DNA of 64,000 nt from Rummeliibacillus sp. POC4 (lineage in GTDB: Bacteria; Bacillota; Bacilli; Bacillales_A; Planococcaceae), in assembly GCF_003576525.1 (NCBI RefSeq), contig NZ_QWUA01000010.1:1-64000 (forward strand), written 5' to 3'. This document shows positions 43,907 to 52,564 of this stretch, in pieces; the stretch's first letter is position 1; every line of letters starts with the position of its first letter. Position numbers and translations under genes: made by a program. The notes beneath the pieces were generated by a model. That model made no database searches. It was not told where the DNA came from and was given only the letters and a program-made list of their open reading frames with translations.

Positions 43907-45033
43907 CGAACCACCTCTTTGTCTACTAAGTTATATACTTTTTTGTTGACGGTGAATTTTTCAATTCGTTCAAGGTTTGGCTCGTATCCAATTCCAGGTT
44001 CGTCTGGTACTGTAATATAACCATTTTCAACGATTACTTCAGGATCGATAATGTCACGTTCCCAATAACGTTCAGAACCTGCCGTATCGCCTGGCATGAT
44101 AAAGTTAGAAAGTGTTGTAATCGCTACATTATGAGCTCGTCCAATACCAGACTCTAACATTCCACCACACCATACAGGAATCCCTTTTGATTCACAATAA
44201 TCGTGGATTTTTTTGGATTCTGTTAATCCACCGACACGACCAATTTTAATATTAATAATGCCGCAACTTCCTAGTTCAACAGCTTTGCGTGCATCTTCTA
44301 AAGAATGGATACTTTCGTCTAAACAAATAGGTGTTTTCAATTGTTTTTGCAATGTGGCATGATCGATAATATCGTCAGAAGCAAGGGGCTGTTCGATCAT
44401 TGTTAGATTAAATTCATCGAGTTGCTTTAATAACGCTGCATCTTCTAAGCTATATGCTGAATTCGCATCCGCCATTAATGGAACATCCGGGAATCTTTCT
44501 CGAATCGCACGAATGACATCGACATCCCAACCTGGTTTGATCTTCACTTTGATACGTTTATAGCCTTCTTTTACATATCCATCTATTAATGAAAGTAATT
44601 TTTCAACTGATTTTTGAATACCGATACTAATACCGACTTCGATTTCTTTCTTGTCTCCTCCAAGTGCTGAAGCTAATGTTTGATCTGTCCGTTTTGCATA
44701 TAAGTCCCATACAGCACCCTCAAGAGCTGCTTTTGCCATATTATTTTTGCGAATGAAAGCAAATAATTCGTTGATTTCATCTGGATGTTCGATTTCTTTT
44801 CCTTTGACTAGTGGAATTAAAAAGTCTTCTAGAATGATCCAATTTGTTTTGTAAGTTTCTTCATTGTACCAAGGGGAATCAAATGCAACCGACTCTCCCC
44901 ATCCTTTGTTGCCTAATTCATCTGTTGCTTCTAATAGTAGAAACTCCTTATTAACAAATGTTCCAAAGCTCGTTGTAAAAGGTGCTTTCATTTTCATTTT
45001 TAAATGTCGAATTGTGATATTTTGAATTTTCAT
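43903..45033 (-). CDS. menC: N-succinylamino acid racemase / o-succinylbenzoate synthase-family enolase
   Basis: A 376-residue enolase-superfamily enzyme of the MLE subgroup. The catalytic Lys pair (IKVKIKPG), the Mg ligands in [16 protein letters not shown] and CLDESIH, and the second Lys in [11 protein letters not shown] are all intact. Sequences like this are usually labelled MenC, but no menaquinone genes are nearby. The operon instead contains an M20 hydrolase and a GNAT transferase, as in the Geobacillus kaustophilus D- to L-amino acid pathway, so N-succinylamino acid racemase is the likelier role. A dual OSBS activity cannot be excluded. Confidence 0.85.
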   Translation of the reverse strand: MKIQNITIRHLKMKMKAPFTTSFGTFVNKEFLLLEATDELGNKGWGESVAFDSPWYNEETYKTNWIILEDFLIPLVKGKEIEHPDEINELFAFIRKNNMAKAALEGAVWDLYAKRTDQTLASALGGDKKEIEVGISIGIQKSVEKLLSLIDGYVKEGYKRIKVKIKPGWDVDVIRAIRERFPDVPLMADANSAYSLEDAALLKQLDEFNLTMIEQPLASDDIIDHATLQKQLKTPICLDESIHSLEDARKAVELGSCGIINIKIGRVGGLTESKKIHDYCESKGIPVWCGGMLESGIGRAHNVAITTLSNFIMPGDTAGSERYWERDIIDPEVIVENGYITVPDEPGIGYEPNLERIEKFTVNKKVYNLVDKEVVR

Positions 45034-45047
45034 CTATAAAATCCTTT

Positions 45048-45869
45048 CTATTGTGGGATATTTAATTTAGTTTTTGGAACAAGAAGATAATAGTGAATTG
45101 GTTTATCTTGTGTTTTTACTAATTCAATCGCTGTATATCCATTTCGGAATAACGTTTTAAAAATGTTACGAGTTTTCATACGCCAATCAATCGCGACATT
45201 TAAATCTTGTTCTTTTAAGTGATTGATATCAGCAGGAACAGGTATTAGATAGGCCTCTTTATCAAAATTCGTTATTTTCCGAAAATATTCATCATCACAA
45301 TACGGTACATTCTGATCGTTATATGCCCATGACGCAAGTACAGTCGGTTTATCGTATTCTTTTTTCACAAACTGATTGACGTAATCGCTTGTGATCCACC
45401 AATCGATTTGGAATCGGTCTGAAGGTAAACCTTTGTTCAAACCATCATCCATCTTTCCATAGCAATCTTCAATGTATGTATCGCATACGCCGTGTAATTT
45501 CGTTAAGTTTAAATAGGCATTCCTTGTTTGTAATGGATCATACGTCCATGTCATTCTTTCATACCCAATTTTCACAGCGAGTTGTTTTTGTTGTTGTTTT
45601 AGCTCTGCCCCTATTCCAAGTTCTCGATACTCTGGGAGAATACCGAGCATATGTGAACAAAGCGAAACTTTTCCATTTTCAAAACCTGCAAAGCCATAGC
45701 TAAAACCCACAATTTTATCTCCATCAAATGCACCAATTACTGTTCCTCCATGCTTTACAGCTGTAAGTGTTTGATGTGTTGGGATGGGAGATGTACCCCA
45801 AACGGCATGTTCTAGTTGTTGTACAAGTTCCATTTCCTCATTTGTTGTTAATACTTTATACGTAATCAT
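45048..45869 (-). CDS. GNAT acyltransferase, probable succinyl-CoA:D-amino acid N-succinyltransferase
   Basis: A 273-residue protein with a GNAT domain in the first 150 residues: VIGAFDGDKIVGFSYGF, then SHMLGILPEYRELGIGAELK (acyl-CoA loop R-E-L-G-I-G) and YDPLQTRNAYLNLTKLHGV. A C-terminal extension of about 120 residues distinguishes this family. The assignment to D-amino acid succinylation is inferred from the operon: M20 hydrolase immediately upstream (4-bp overlap) and NSAR-type enolase 14 bp downstream. Acetyl-CoA as donor is possible. Confidence 0.75.
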   Translation of the reverse strand: MITYKVLTTNEEMELVQQLEHAVWGTSPIPTHQTLTAVKHGGTVIGAFDGDKIVGFSYGFAGFENGKVSLCSHMLGILPEYRELGIGAELKQQQKQLAVKIGYERMTWTYDPLQTRNAYLNLTKLHGVCDTYIEDCYGKMDDGLNKGLPSDRFQIDWWITSDYVNQFVKKEYDKPTVLASWAYNDQNVPYCDDEYFRKITNFDKEAYLIPVPADINHLKEQDLNVAIDWRMKTRNIFKTLFRNGYTAIELVKTQDKPIHYYLLVPKTKLNIPQ

Positions 45870-47008
45870 TTTGGTGTCACTTCTTCCTGTGCATATGTGA
45901 CTGCATTCAATACAGTACGTGTTAAAATTTCAACTCCCGTAAATAGTGCATCTCTATTAAATGTCATATTCGGGTGATGTAAACCTGGTTGTAAACCGCA
46001 ACCTAGCCCAAGCATAGTTGCTTTAATATTCGTACATTTCAAGGTGTAAAAGTGGAAATCCTCACCGCCTGTTGTTACTACGGGTGGTTTCGTATTGGCT
46101 TCACCAACTGTTTCAACTATCGCTTTACGCATTAGTTGCATCGCATCCTTATCTACTTCTGCGGCTGCTATATTAGCGTCAATCTGATAGTCAATTTTAA
46201 TATCATATTGTTTTTCGACACCGGCAATTGCATGTTCAAATTCCTTCATCAATGCAGTTATACCATCGTTTTTTTGAGAGCGAGCATCGATTGAAAATTC
46301 CGCTTTTCCAGGAATAATATTTGCTGCTGAACCTGCATGGAATTTAGTCAATTTTATTGATGATGGAATCATTGGATTGATGTGAATACTTTGCAAGGCA
46401 TTTACTAAAGATGCACCAATCTCAATGGCATTTTTCCCAAGATGAGGTCGTGCACCATGTGCTTCTCTACCGTAAATCGTACCTGTTATTAATCTTGCAG
46501 CACCATGATAGATTGCTGGACTAAATGTGCCATCTTGTAATTCCTCAATCGGTCTGACATGAACACCAAATAAGAAATCGAGGTCATCAACCAAACCTTT
46601 GTCGATTAGATGTAGCGCACCTTGTCCTTTTTCTTCTGCAGGTTGGAATAAGACCCGGATTGTTCCATTTTCTGGGTTGTGTAATTTTTGAAGCAATAAC
46701 AATGTCCCAATCGCCATGGTCATATGTCCATCATGCCCACAAGAGTGATTTGCCTTAAAGACACCATCTACTTCTTGCCAAAGTGCATCAATATCTGTTC
46801 TAAGTCCGATAACCGGTTTACCATGCCCAATTTCTACGTACAATCCAGTTGATCCATCTATTAAATGTGGTGAAAAACCATATGACTCTAATAGTTGTTT
46901 AATATAATTCGTTGTATTTTGTTCTTTCCAACTTATTTCTGGATGGCTATGTAGATATGTAAAGACATCTTTTAGTGTTGGAGTTATTTCCTCTAGTAAT
47001 TGTTTCAT
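45866..47008 (-). CDS. M20 family amidohydrolase, probable N-acyl/N-succinyl amino acid hydrolase
   Basis: A 380-residue M20D-type metallohydrolase. GLRTDIDALWQE and HSCGHDGHMTM hold the first metal ligands, FQPAEEKGQGA the catalytic Glu pair, and GGEDFHFY near the end plus GLHHPNMTF the remaining ligands. A dimerisation domain lies at about 180-290. It deacylates N-acyl-L-amino acids. In this operon it would release the L-amino acid from N-succinyl-L-amino acid after racemisation. Start ATG follows GATGGAGATG and overlaps the regulator's stop. Confidence 0.85.
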   Translation of the reverse strand: MKQLLEEITPTLKDVFTYLHSHPEISWKEQNTTNYIKQLLESYGFSPHLIDGSTGLYVEIGHGKPVIGLRTDIDALWQEVDGVFKANHSCGHDGHMTMAIGTLLLLQKLHNPENGTIRVLFQPAEEKGQGALHLIDKGLVDDLDFLFGVHVRPIEELQDGTFSPAIYHGAARLITGTIYGREAHGARPHLGKNAIEIGASLVNALQSIHINPMIPSSIKLTKFHAGSAANIIPGKAEFSIDARSQKNDGITALMKEFEHAIAGVEKQYDIKIDYQIDANIAAAEVDKDAMQLMRKAIVETVGEANTKPPVVTTGGEDFHFYTLKCTNIKATMLGLGCGLQPGLHHPNMTFNRDALFTGVEILTRTVLNAVTYAQEEVTPK

Positions 47009-47862
47009 TTAAAATCATCTCCATCTAAAAATAAAAAGCTACTATCAACACTATCATATTGCGCTTTATACATCTCATATTGCTCTGGCGCTTGAATCGT
47101 CATGCCTGAAACTAATGTATTCAAAAAAGAAATGACGATTGGCATGATATCAATTGTTGACGTTTCTGCTGATCCAAGAGGAAAGTAGTAATCAGCATAC
47201 CGATAAAGTGGTGCTGTCATTGCATCAGATATACCAATAATTGTAACGCCCTTGTTCTTTATCATCCGTGTTAAATCGATTGTCTCTTTGTAGTAACGAT
47301 GAAAAGATAACACAATCAATACCTCGCCTTTTTTCATATGGCTGAGTAGTTGGATAATATCTTGTGACTGCGGTTCAATCATATAAATATCTGGTCGCAA
47401 AAGGTTTAATGTAAAACCTAACCATTGAGCAGCTGCATAAGATGAACGAAGCCCAAGTACATAAATCTTTTTTGCACTATGTAAAGATTGACAACTCTCT
47501 TGAAAATATTCTTTATTGATCAATTCAGATACTTCTTGTATTTTCATCGCATCATTTTGCATGACTTTTTCATGAAAGCTACCATTTGCTTCAATTTTAT
47601 TTTTTGTTGCTAAGTAGGTACCAAGTGAACTTTTGCTTTTCATAAATGAACTTCGAATAATGGATTGCAATTCACTATAACCTGACAACTTAATCGCGTA
47701 GCAAAAGCGTATAACAGTTGTTTCACTAACTCCAACAGCTTCTCCAATTTCTTGAGCGGATTTTAAAGCGACATCATGTGGTGATTCTAAAATATAACTT
47801 GCTACTTTTTTCTGCCCTTTTGACAGCTGTTCAAAATGTTCTTGTATCAATTGTTGATACAT
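47005..47862 (-). CDS. RpiR/MurR family transcriptional regulator
   Basis: A 285-residue regulator: N-terminal HTH_6 domain (LSKGQKKVASYILESPHDVA with SAQEIGEAVGVSETTVIRFC) and a C-terminal SIS domain (from about 120: KIYVLGLRSSYAAA, EVLIVLSFHRYYKETID, GVTIIGISDA). SIS domains bind phosphosugars in many members, but others respond to amino-acid-related ligands. First gene of the operon; the palindrome over its -35 suggests autoregulation. The ATG was chosen after GGGGGTT; an in-frame TTG lies inside the ribosome site. Confidence 0.88.
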   Translation of the reverse strand: MYQQLIQEHFEQLSKGQKKVASYILESPHDVALKSAQEIGEAVGVSETTVIRFCYAIKLSGYSELQSIIRSSFMKSKSSLGTYLATKNKIEANGSFHEKVMQNDAMKIQEVSELINKEYFQESCQSLHSAKKIYVLGLRSSYAAAQWLGFTLNLLRPDIYMIEPQSQDIIQLLSHMKKGEVLIVLSFHRYYKETIDLTRMIKNKGVTIIGISDAMTAPLYRYADYYFPLGSAETSTIDIMPIVISFLNTLVSGMTIQAPEQYEMYKAQYDSVDSSFLFLDGDDFK

Positions 47863-47897
47863 ATTTATAACCCCCAAAATGAAGTTTATACTTTATT

Positions 47898-47926
47898 TCT
47901 ATATATTTTTGAAGTTTTAACTTCAA
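47898..47926 (-). promoter_or_regulatory. Promoter and palindromic operator of the D-/L-amino acid operon
   Basis: On the minus strand TTGAAG (47921-47926) and TATAGA (47898-47903) are 17 bp apart. The palindrome with arms TTGAAGTT and AACTTCAA and a 2-bp centre (47909-47926) covers the -35 box. A degenerate copy (TGAAGTTTATACTTTA) lies at 47880-47895 near the start point. This fits binding of the RpiR-type regulator. Confidence 0.65.
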
Positions 47927-48236
47927 TTTGTTGTATATAACAATAGCACTTTTAATTTTTAAATTCAATAACTTTTCTGAAAATTTTATTTAATTATGTT
48001 TATTAGATGATGATTGATCAATCCCATTTAAATAAATCAAACCAAGAATATCCAAATAATACACCTGTATAACTACAGAAATTAGCTTATAAAACAGATG
48101 AAATAGAATACTTTGTTTATACAAAAGGAGCAAAAAAATACCCTAAAGGTCTTCAAAGTAACCTTTAGGATATGTATTCTTCAATAACCCGCCATTCTTA
48201 ATTATTTTAATGGATGGTACTAAAAAATAACTCACA
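47927..48236. other. Intergenic region with a hairpin and a glycosylase 3'-end duplicate
   Basis: Contains a hairpin at 48143-48170 (CCTAAAGG / CCTTTAGG). It also holds, at 48179-48199, a 21-bp stretch identical to 49299-49319, the 3' coding end of the DNA-deoxyinosine glycosylase (encoding the WRVIEE region). Nothing else is recognised. Confidence 0.55.
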
Positions 48237-48289
48237 CTTGTTTTTTTACAAACGTATTATAAAAAAACAAGAAATAATGGAGGGAAAAA

Positions 48290-48670
48290 ATGACAAGAAA
48301 GAAAAAACGTTCTCACTCTTGCAAACCTGGACCACCTGGACCTCGTGGACCTCAAGGATTACGAGGTCCTCAAGGCCCACCAGGACCATCAATTCCAGTA
48401 CCAATACAAACAACTAATTTATTATACTTTACTTTTTCTGATGGACAGAAACTTGTCTATACAAACAGTGACGGTTTGCCAGATTACGGAACAACACAAA
48501 TTTTGTCACCTCTCGAAGTTTCCTATATCAATTTGTTTATTAACGGTATAATTCAACCTCAAACTGCTTATCTCGTGCAAGAAGGATCATTAACGTTGTT
48601 AACCCCAACACCTCCCGAAGAAGGAGTACCGATAACACTTCAGTTTATCCTAATTGGTGGTACATCATAA
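48290..48670 (+). CDS. Collagen-like DUF4183 spore-surface protein
   Basis: A 126-residue protein. A basic start (TRKKKRSH) leads into about nine Gly-X-Y triplets (residues 14-33, [17 protein letters not shown]-like), a short Pro linker and a DUF4183 domain ([19 protein letters not shown], then [20 protein letters not shown]). This layout resembles short exosporium-type collagen-like proteins with a trimerising C-terminal domain. It is probably made late in sporulation. The start follows ATGGAGGG. An inverted repeat with arms of 11 bp (48237-48247 / 48261-48271) lies just upstream, with CGTATTATA, a weak SigK-like -10, inside. Confidence 0.8.
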   Translation: MTRKKKRSHSCKPGPPGPRGPQGLRGPQGPPGPSIPVPIQTTNLLYFTFSDGQKLVYTNSDGLPDYGTTQILSPLEVSYINLFINGIIQPQTAYLVQEGSLTLLTPTPPEEGVPITLQFILIGGTS

Positions 48671-48710
48671 AGAATGGCGTTTTTTATACTTAGTTTTATA
48701 GTGAATTTGA

Positions 48711-48752
48711 AAAAGACAAAAAGCTACTAAAAATAGCCTTTTGTCTTTTTTA
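48711..48752. terminator. Bidirectional terminator between the two DUF4183 genes
   Basis: AAAAGACAAAA...GCTA pairs with TAGC...TTTTGTCTTTT; T-rich right tail and A-rich left flank. Confidence 0.75.
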
Positions 48753-48765
48753 CTTGATTCAAAAA

Positions 48766-49050
48766 CTAATTAATAACAAATTCTAGCGTAATTGGAGTGG
48801 CAGGGTCAAGAACAGCACCGCCTACAATTGTTACTGCAGTAGTTGAAATGCCTGTTAACGTATCATTTGTTTGTAGTACACCATTAACATATAAATTTAC
48901 AATTGGCGGTGAAGAGGGAAATGTTGAAGTACCACCAGTATCATCAGTAAAATCTGTATTAGCAAATGTTACATCATTAGTTGCAACTGTACCTGCTCCA
49001 ATTGTACTTATAAATTTTCTTGACGCTATGAACGGTTTAACGATAGCCAT
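48766..49050 (-). CDS. DUF4183 domain protein, probable spore-surface component
   Basis: A 94-residue Thr/Val-rich beta protein without collagen repeats. SSPPIVNLYVNGVLQTNDTL and LDPATPITLEFVIN parallel the end of the neighbouring collagen-like protein ([12 protein letters not shown]...PITLQFILI), showing the same DUF4183 fold. The two are convergent around one terminator. No signal peptide, consistent with assembly from the mother cell. The start follows AAAGGGGTGA. Confidence 0.75.
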   Translation of the reverse strand: MAIVKPFIASRKFISTIGAGTVATNDVTFANTDFTDDTGGTSTFPSSPPIVNLYVNGVLQTNDTLTGISTTAVTIVGGAVLDPATPITLEFVIN

Positions 49051-49287
49051 GAATAGTCACCCCTTTCCAAATAACTAGGACTTCTTTTGTTACATCTAAT
49101 ACAAAATATGAATAGTCGATTTAATACTCATAGTCTTTAGAAGATGTAAAAAGTCCTTGTACTACAAATTATTCACGTAGTTTAATTTGGAATGGTTAAA
49201 TATCTTATTTATTTTATAAGAAAATCCTCCGTATTACATATACTTCACCCTTCGGTCACATCAATAACATCAAATGCTGGAACTACT

Positions 49288-49788
49288 TTATAAATACTCT
49301 TCAATAACCCGCCATTCTTCAACTTTCTCATCAAAAGATTTAATGTTTTTGCCGGGAATCGGACTTGTTGAAGGCATTTTTGCATTGTCAATTTGCTGTA
49401 AGAGTTCGAGTCCCATATACTTCTTGAAAACGGAATAGGCTTTGCCACCATTAAATAGGATAATTCGAATATTCGAGTATGTTAACAATAGATTCTTAAA
49501 GTCATTCGGGATGACATTTCGAATACTAGCATCTGAGCTACCTTCTCTTTCACAAGATTGAATGGTATCCCAAAGACCGATATGGTGTTTTTTTAAAAGT
49601 TTTATTCGTTCATCATAATCTGATGGAATTTCACAATTTAGGATTTTCCCGATAATGGGCCAAAAGTGATTTCGCGGATTCCCGTAATATTGTTGTTTTT
49701 GCAGCGATAATTGACTTGGCATAGAACCTAATATCAAAACTTTTGTAGATTCATCAATGACAGGTGGTAAAACATTTTGGATATTCAT
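49288..49788 (-). CDS. DNA-deoxyinosine glycosylase (uracil-DNA glycosylase superfamily)
   Basis: A 166-residue repair enzyme excising hypoxanthine (deaminated adenine). VLILGSMPSQLSLQKQQYYG and NPRNHFWPIIG are the diagnostic active-site motifs of the hypoxanthine-DNA glycosylase branch of the UDG superfamily; LWDTIQSCEREGSSDASI and LFNGGKAY follow, and SPIPGKN is the DNA-binding loop. Length matches the family. It stands alone. Part of its 3' end is duplicated at 48179-48199. Confidence 0.87.
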   Translation of the reverse strand: MNIQNVLPPVIDESTKVLILGSMPSQLSLQKQQYYGNPRNHFWPIIGKILNCEIPSDYDERIKLLKKHHIGLWDTIQSCEREGSSDASIRNVIPNDFKNLLLTYSNIRIILFNGGKAYSVFKKYMGLELLQQIDNAKMPSTSPIPGKNIKSFDEKVEEWRVIEEYL

Positions 49789-49851
49789 GGCTTTCTTTTC
49801 CCTCTTTTAATTATAATTATTCTCCATTATACCCTTGCTGCTCCATACCAC

Positions 49852-50469
49852 TCAAAATAAATCAGGCGAGTTCATACTCAATATCCCACTTTTATTTAAA
49901 CGTCCGATAGCAAATATACGATTTTTCATGTCAAATATAGCCCTCATCAATAAATATCCAAGTATTCCGCCCAATATGTTGAATAATAAGATTTTTATAA
50001 ACATGTTATTATTTAAAGCCAAGACTAATCCAAACGATTCAAAAGCAAAACGAAGAATTTCGATTGCAATACAGCTTAGAATAACAGTAGGTACAACTTG
50101 CTTTAAGCCATTTAACTTGAACAGAATTGAAAGATAAATACCTAAAGGAATAAATAAAAGTAAATTATAAAAAATAGCAGAAGGAACATTCATTGTTGTC
50201 TTCTTATATATAAAATAATACTCGTCAAACAATCCATCTGGAACAGTAACGCGAAAATTATATGGTTGGGTTAGTATCGGGAGTGTGATCCCTCCAAATT
50301 TTATTTGAATCAAGCTCAATACATAAAATAAAAAACTATAGAATATTATTCGTTTCGTATTAGTCATCTTCGGTTTCCTAAAGAAATCCAAAAATATATC
50401 TATAAATATATAAAGTAGTAATAATATAAATCCCCAAGGAACAATATTGTATAGAATATGTAGAGACAT
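49852..50469 (-). CDS. VanZ-like family membrane protein
   Basis: A 205-residue protein with five TM helices. Central NLLLFIPLGIYLSILF and the later EILRFAFESFGL and FNILGGILGYLL match the VanZ-like domain, which in glycopeptide-resistance clusters gives low teicoplanin resistance. Isolated homologues in Bacilli have unknown function. No van genes are near. The start follows GGAGG. Confidence 0.78.
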   Translation of the reverse strand: MSLHILYNIVPWGFILLLLYIFIDIFLDFFRKPKMTNTKRIIFYSFLFYVLSLIQIKFGGITLPILTQPYNFRVTVPDGLFDEYYFIYKKTTMNVPSAIFYNLLLFIPLGIYLSILFKLNGLKQVVPTVILSCIAIEILRFAFESFGLVLALNNNMFIKILLFNILGGILGYLLMRAIFDMKNRIFAIGRLNKSGILSMNSPDLF

Positions 50470-50549
50470 CTACTATTTCCTCCATATTTTTAATTAGTGG
50501 TTTGTAAACCTTATGCTGCTAAATAATGTTTCGAAAGCACTAACACTCA

Positions 50550-50969
50550 TTACTTTATACTGTTATCAACCTCAATTTGTGGATTTTTACTTTTTAGAAA
50601 AGATACGAATTTTTGTTTATCCTTAGGAGAAACAAGTGCCATTCCGAATTCAGAGCTATAAATGATTTCAAGCCTATCCATCGAAAGTGCGGAAGATGCT
50701 AACGGATTTTTTGTTTTTGTTATTTTTTTAATATCTTTTATTGGCACTTTCTTTTTTATAGGACCATTTCGGATGATTAGTAATTCGCTATTTACGGTGT
50801 ATCCTGTAGTAAACCAACTCCAAGCTAACAGGATTGCTAAAGGAATCGTGAAAAAAAGTGCTTCATAGTCTCTTCCTATAAAAATGGGAGTTAAACAAGC
50901 AATTATACAACCCCAATTGATAGGATATATCCATAAATCTTTTTTGATGGAAAATACATTAAAATCCAC
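50550..50969 (-). CDS. Bacterial PH-domain membrane protein
   Basis: A 139-residue protein with two TM helices (residues 15-50) and a C-terminal cytoplasmic domain of about 85 residues with GYTVNSELLIIRNGPIKKKV and IKKITKTKNPLASSALSMDR, then FVSFLKSKNP. This is the DUF1200/bPH pattern found in small Bacillus membrane proteins. Function unknown. It begins with GTG. Same strand as the VanZ-like gene but 80 bp apart, so cotranscription is uncertain. Confidence 0.72.
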   Translation of the reverse strand: MDFNVFSIKKDLWIYPINWGCIIACLTPIFIGRDYEALFFTIPLAILLAWSWFTTGYTVNSELLIIRNGPIKKKVPIKDIKKITKTKNPLASSALSMDRLEIIYSSEFGMALVSPKDKQKFVSFLKSKNPQIEVDNSIK

Positions 50970-51055
50970 CTTCCCTAATAATTAGATGCGAATAAAACGA
51001 CATATCTTTGTTTGTAATGGTTGCAAGAAATTCGGCTGAAATCATTAAGCTACCT

Positions 51056-51322
51056 TTATTTTGTAACTCTATTTACAATACCACCCACTATTGTTCCTAC
51101 GAGAATAGAGGCTCCAATAAATCCATAACCCATACCACTCCAACCTCCTACAAACAAGCTAATAATAACAATACCTATGCTTATTATCAGAAGCGCATAA
51201 AAACCAATCCTAAGGTACTTATCTTTCTTCTCTGGAATTGATTTTTTTAAAAATATTGATGCAACAACCAAAAGTGCAGTTACTCCTAACGCAATATAAA
51301 TAAAAATTCCGAAACCTTCCAT
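51056..51322 (-). CDS. Small three-TM membrane protein
   Basis: An 88-residue protein with three TM helices and a basic connecting loop (KKSIPEKKDKYLR). The last helix ends in a glycine-rich stretch. A clear GGGGAGAT ribosome site precedes the ATG. Family not recognised. It lies in a run of small minus-strand membrane genes (49852-51593). Confidence 0.6.
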   Translation of the reverse strand: MEGFGIFIYIALGVTALLVVASIFLKKSIPEKKDKYLRIGFYALLIISIGIVIISLFVGGWSGMGYGFIGASILVGTIVGGIVNRVTK

Positions 51323-51404
51323 TTTTACACATCTCCCCTGCCATATTCATAGAATCTATCTATAGTTATATCCTTCAAAAAGCAAAAATGTGTAAGAAAA
51401 TGGA

Positions 51405-51593
51405 TTACTTTTTCCTTTGTTTAAATATTATATCTTCAAAGATGAAGATTAAGACAGCCATTAAAATTAATAAATAAAATCCTTGGGCGTTGTGTTTTAG
51501 TATGACAGTATACATTCCTATTGGGCATAATAAAATAATTATTATCCAAACGATAATGGAATTACCTAAAAATTTCTTTGATAGAAAGTTCAT
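51405..51593 (-). CDS. Small two-TM membrane protein
   Basis: A 62-residue protein with two TM helices and a charged C-terminus (FKQRKK). The ATG is preceded by AGAGGGGG. No family recognised; support rests on the ribosome site and clean topology. Confidence 0.5.
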   Translation of the reverse strand: MNFLSKKFLGNSIIVWIIIILLCPIGMYTVILKHNAQGFYLLILMAVLIFIFEDIIFKQRKK

Positions 51594-51841
51594 AAATTCC
51601 CCCTCTATGATTTTTCAGTTTGTTTTTGTGTTGTTTACAATCTCAATTTTAAACCAGTGTTTTGTAGAATAAATAATCGTAATAATAATTCAATACCATT
51701 TTACAATATCCACCCTTATTATATCATGTAAATTGTATGAATTTCCAAATTATTGTAATTAATACTTCTATTAAAAAGGACTTTATTTTTCTTTGTAATT
51801 CTCTTGCACAGTTGCTACTTCTACAAATTTTTACACTAAAA

Positions 51842-51877
51842 AATCCACAGACTGGATTTAAGACCAGTCTGTGGATT
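51842..51877 (-). terminator. Terminator of the 126-residue protein gene
   Basis: Perfect 14-bp stem (AATCCACAGACTGG and complement) with an 8-nt loop, then TTTTTAG on the minus strand. Confidence 0.85.
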
Positions 51878-51898
51878 AGGATTAACAATTTAAATCGT

Positions 51899-52279
51899 TT
51901 AGAATTTTTTCGCAGTTACTTGTTTATCAGGAAAACCTAGAGCTGACACCATTGCATTATAGGCAGGAAATACGTTGTCATAGGCTTCATTTGCACCTTT
52001 TGTATCTACTGTACTTTCAAAATCTTTGGTTACTTCCTTAAAGTAATCTCTAAAAAGATTTAGTTTTTCTTGAAAATCAACCACTTCAGGGGCATTTTCA
52101 ATTTCAGGATCCATTAGTGTATATATATAATATGAATGTAAATTAGCACAATATCTTTCATACAAATCTGAACGTACTTTACCTTTTTTATTGGCAGCAT
52201 TTTTTAAGTCTTTCATACTTAAAAGTACGTTTTCTCCTTGTTGTATGATCAATTCTACATTTGTATTGGTTGAATCCAT
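51899..52279 (-). CDS. Hypothetical soluble helical protein
   Basis: A 126-residue acidic, all-helical protein with no signal peptide or known motif. Aromatic-rich helices (YERYCANLHSYYIYTLMD and FQEKLNLFRDYFKEV) suggest a small helical bundle. Followed by a strong terminator, which with the ATG at 52279 supports a single-gene unit. Not recognised. Confidence 0.65.
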   Translation of the reverse strand: MDSTNTNVELIIQQGENVLLSMKDLKNAANKKGKVRSDLYERYCANLHSYYIYTLMDPEIENAPEVVDFQEKLNLFRDYFKEVTKDFESTVDTKGANEAYDNVFPAYNAMVSALGFPDKQVTAKKF

Positions 52280-52564
52280 TTCTATTACGACCTTTCTTGT
52301 ACTGTTACAATATCATCAATATTATAATAGCACAATTGCATAATGATGGCAGTTTAGATGAATTTGAATCACTTGTTTCAATGTTTTGTCTAATAATTTT
52401 TATACTTCTTCAATTAATAAATATCGATATCTGTAGATTATAAAAATGATAATCTATTAATCTTAGATTTGAATTCATACAACCGCTTCAATTATGATTG
52501 GATAAAGAGTCAAAACAGAATCTAAAATCGTCTCTTTTTAATCCATGGTTAGGGAGTGAAAATA

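Noticed and set aside
43903-45033. Menaquinone-pathway MenC as the primary function
   Set aside because: No men genes are near; the operon content instead fits N-succinylamino acid racemisation. Dual activity remains possible.
48237-48271. Terminator upstream of the collagen-like gene
   Set aside because: The 11-bp inverted repeat is A/T only and lies in the leader just before the ribosome site; it is more likely structural or coincidental.
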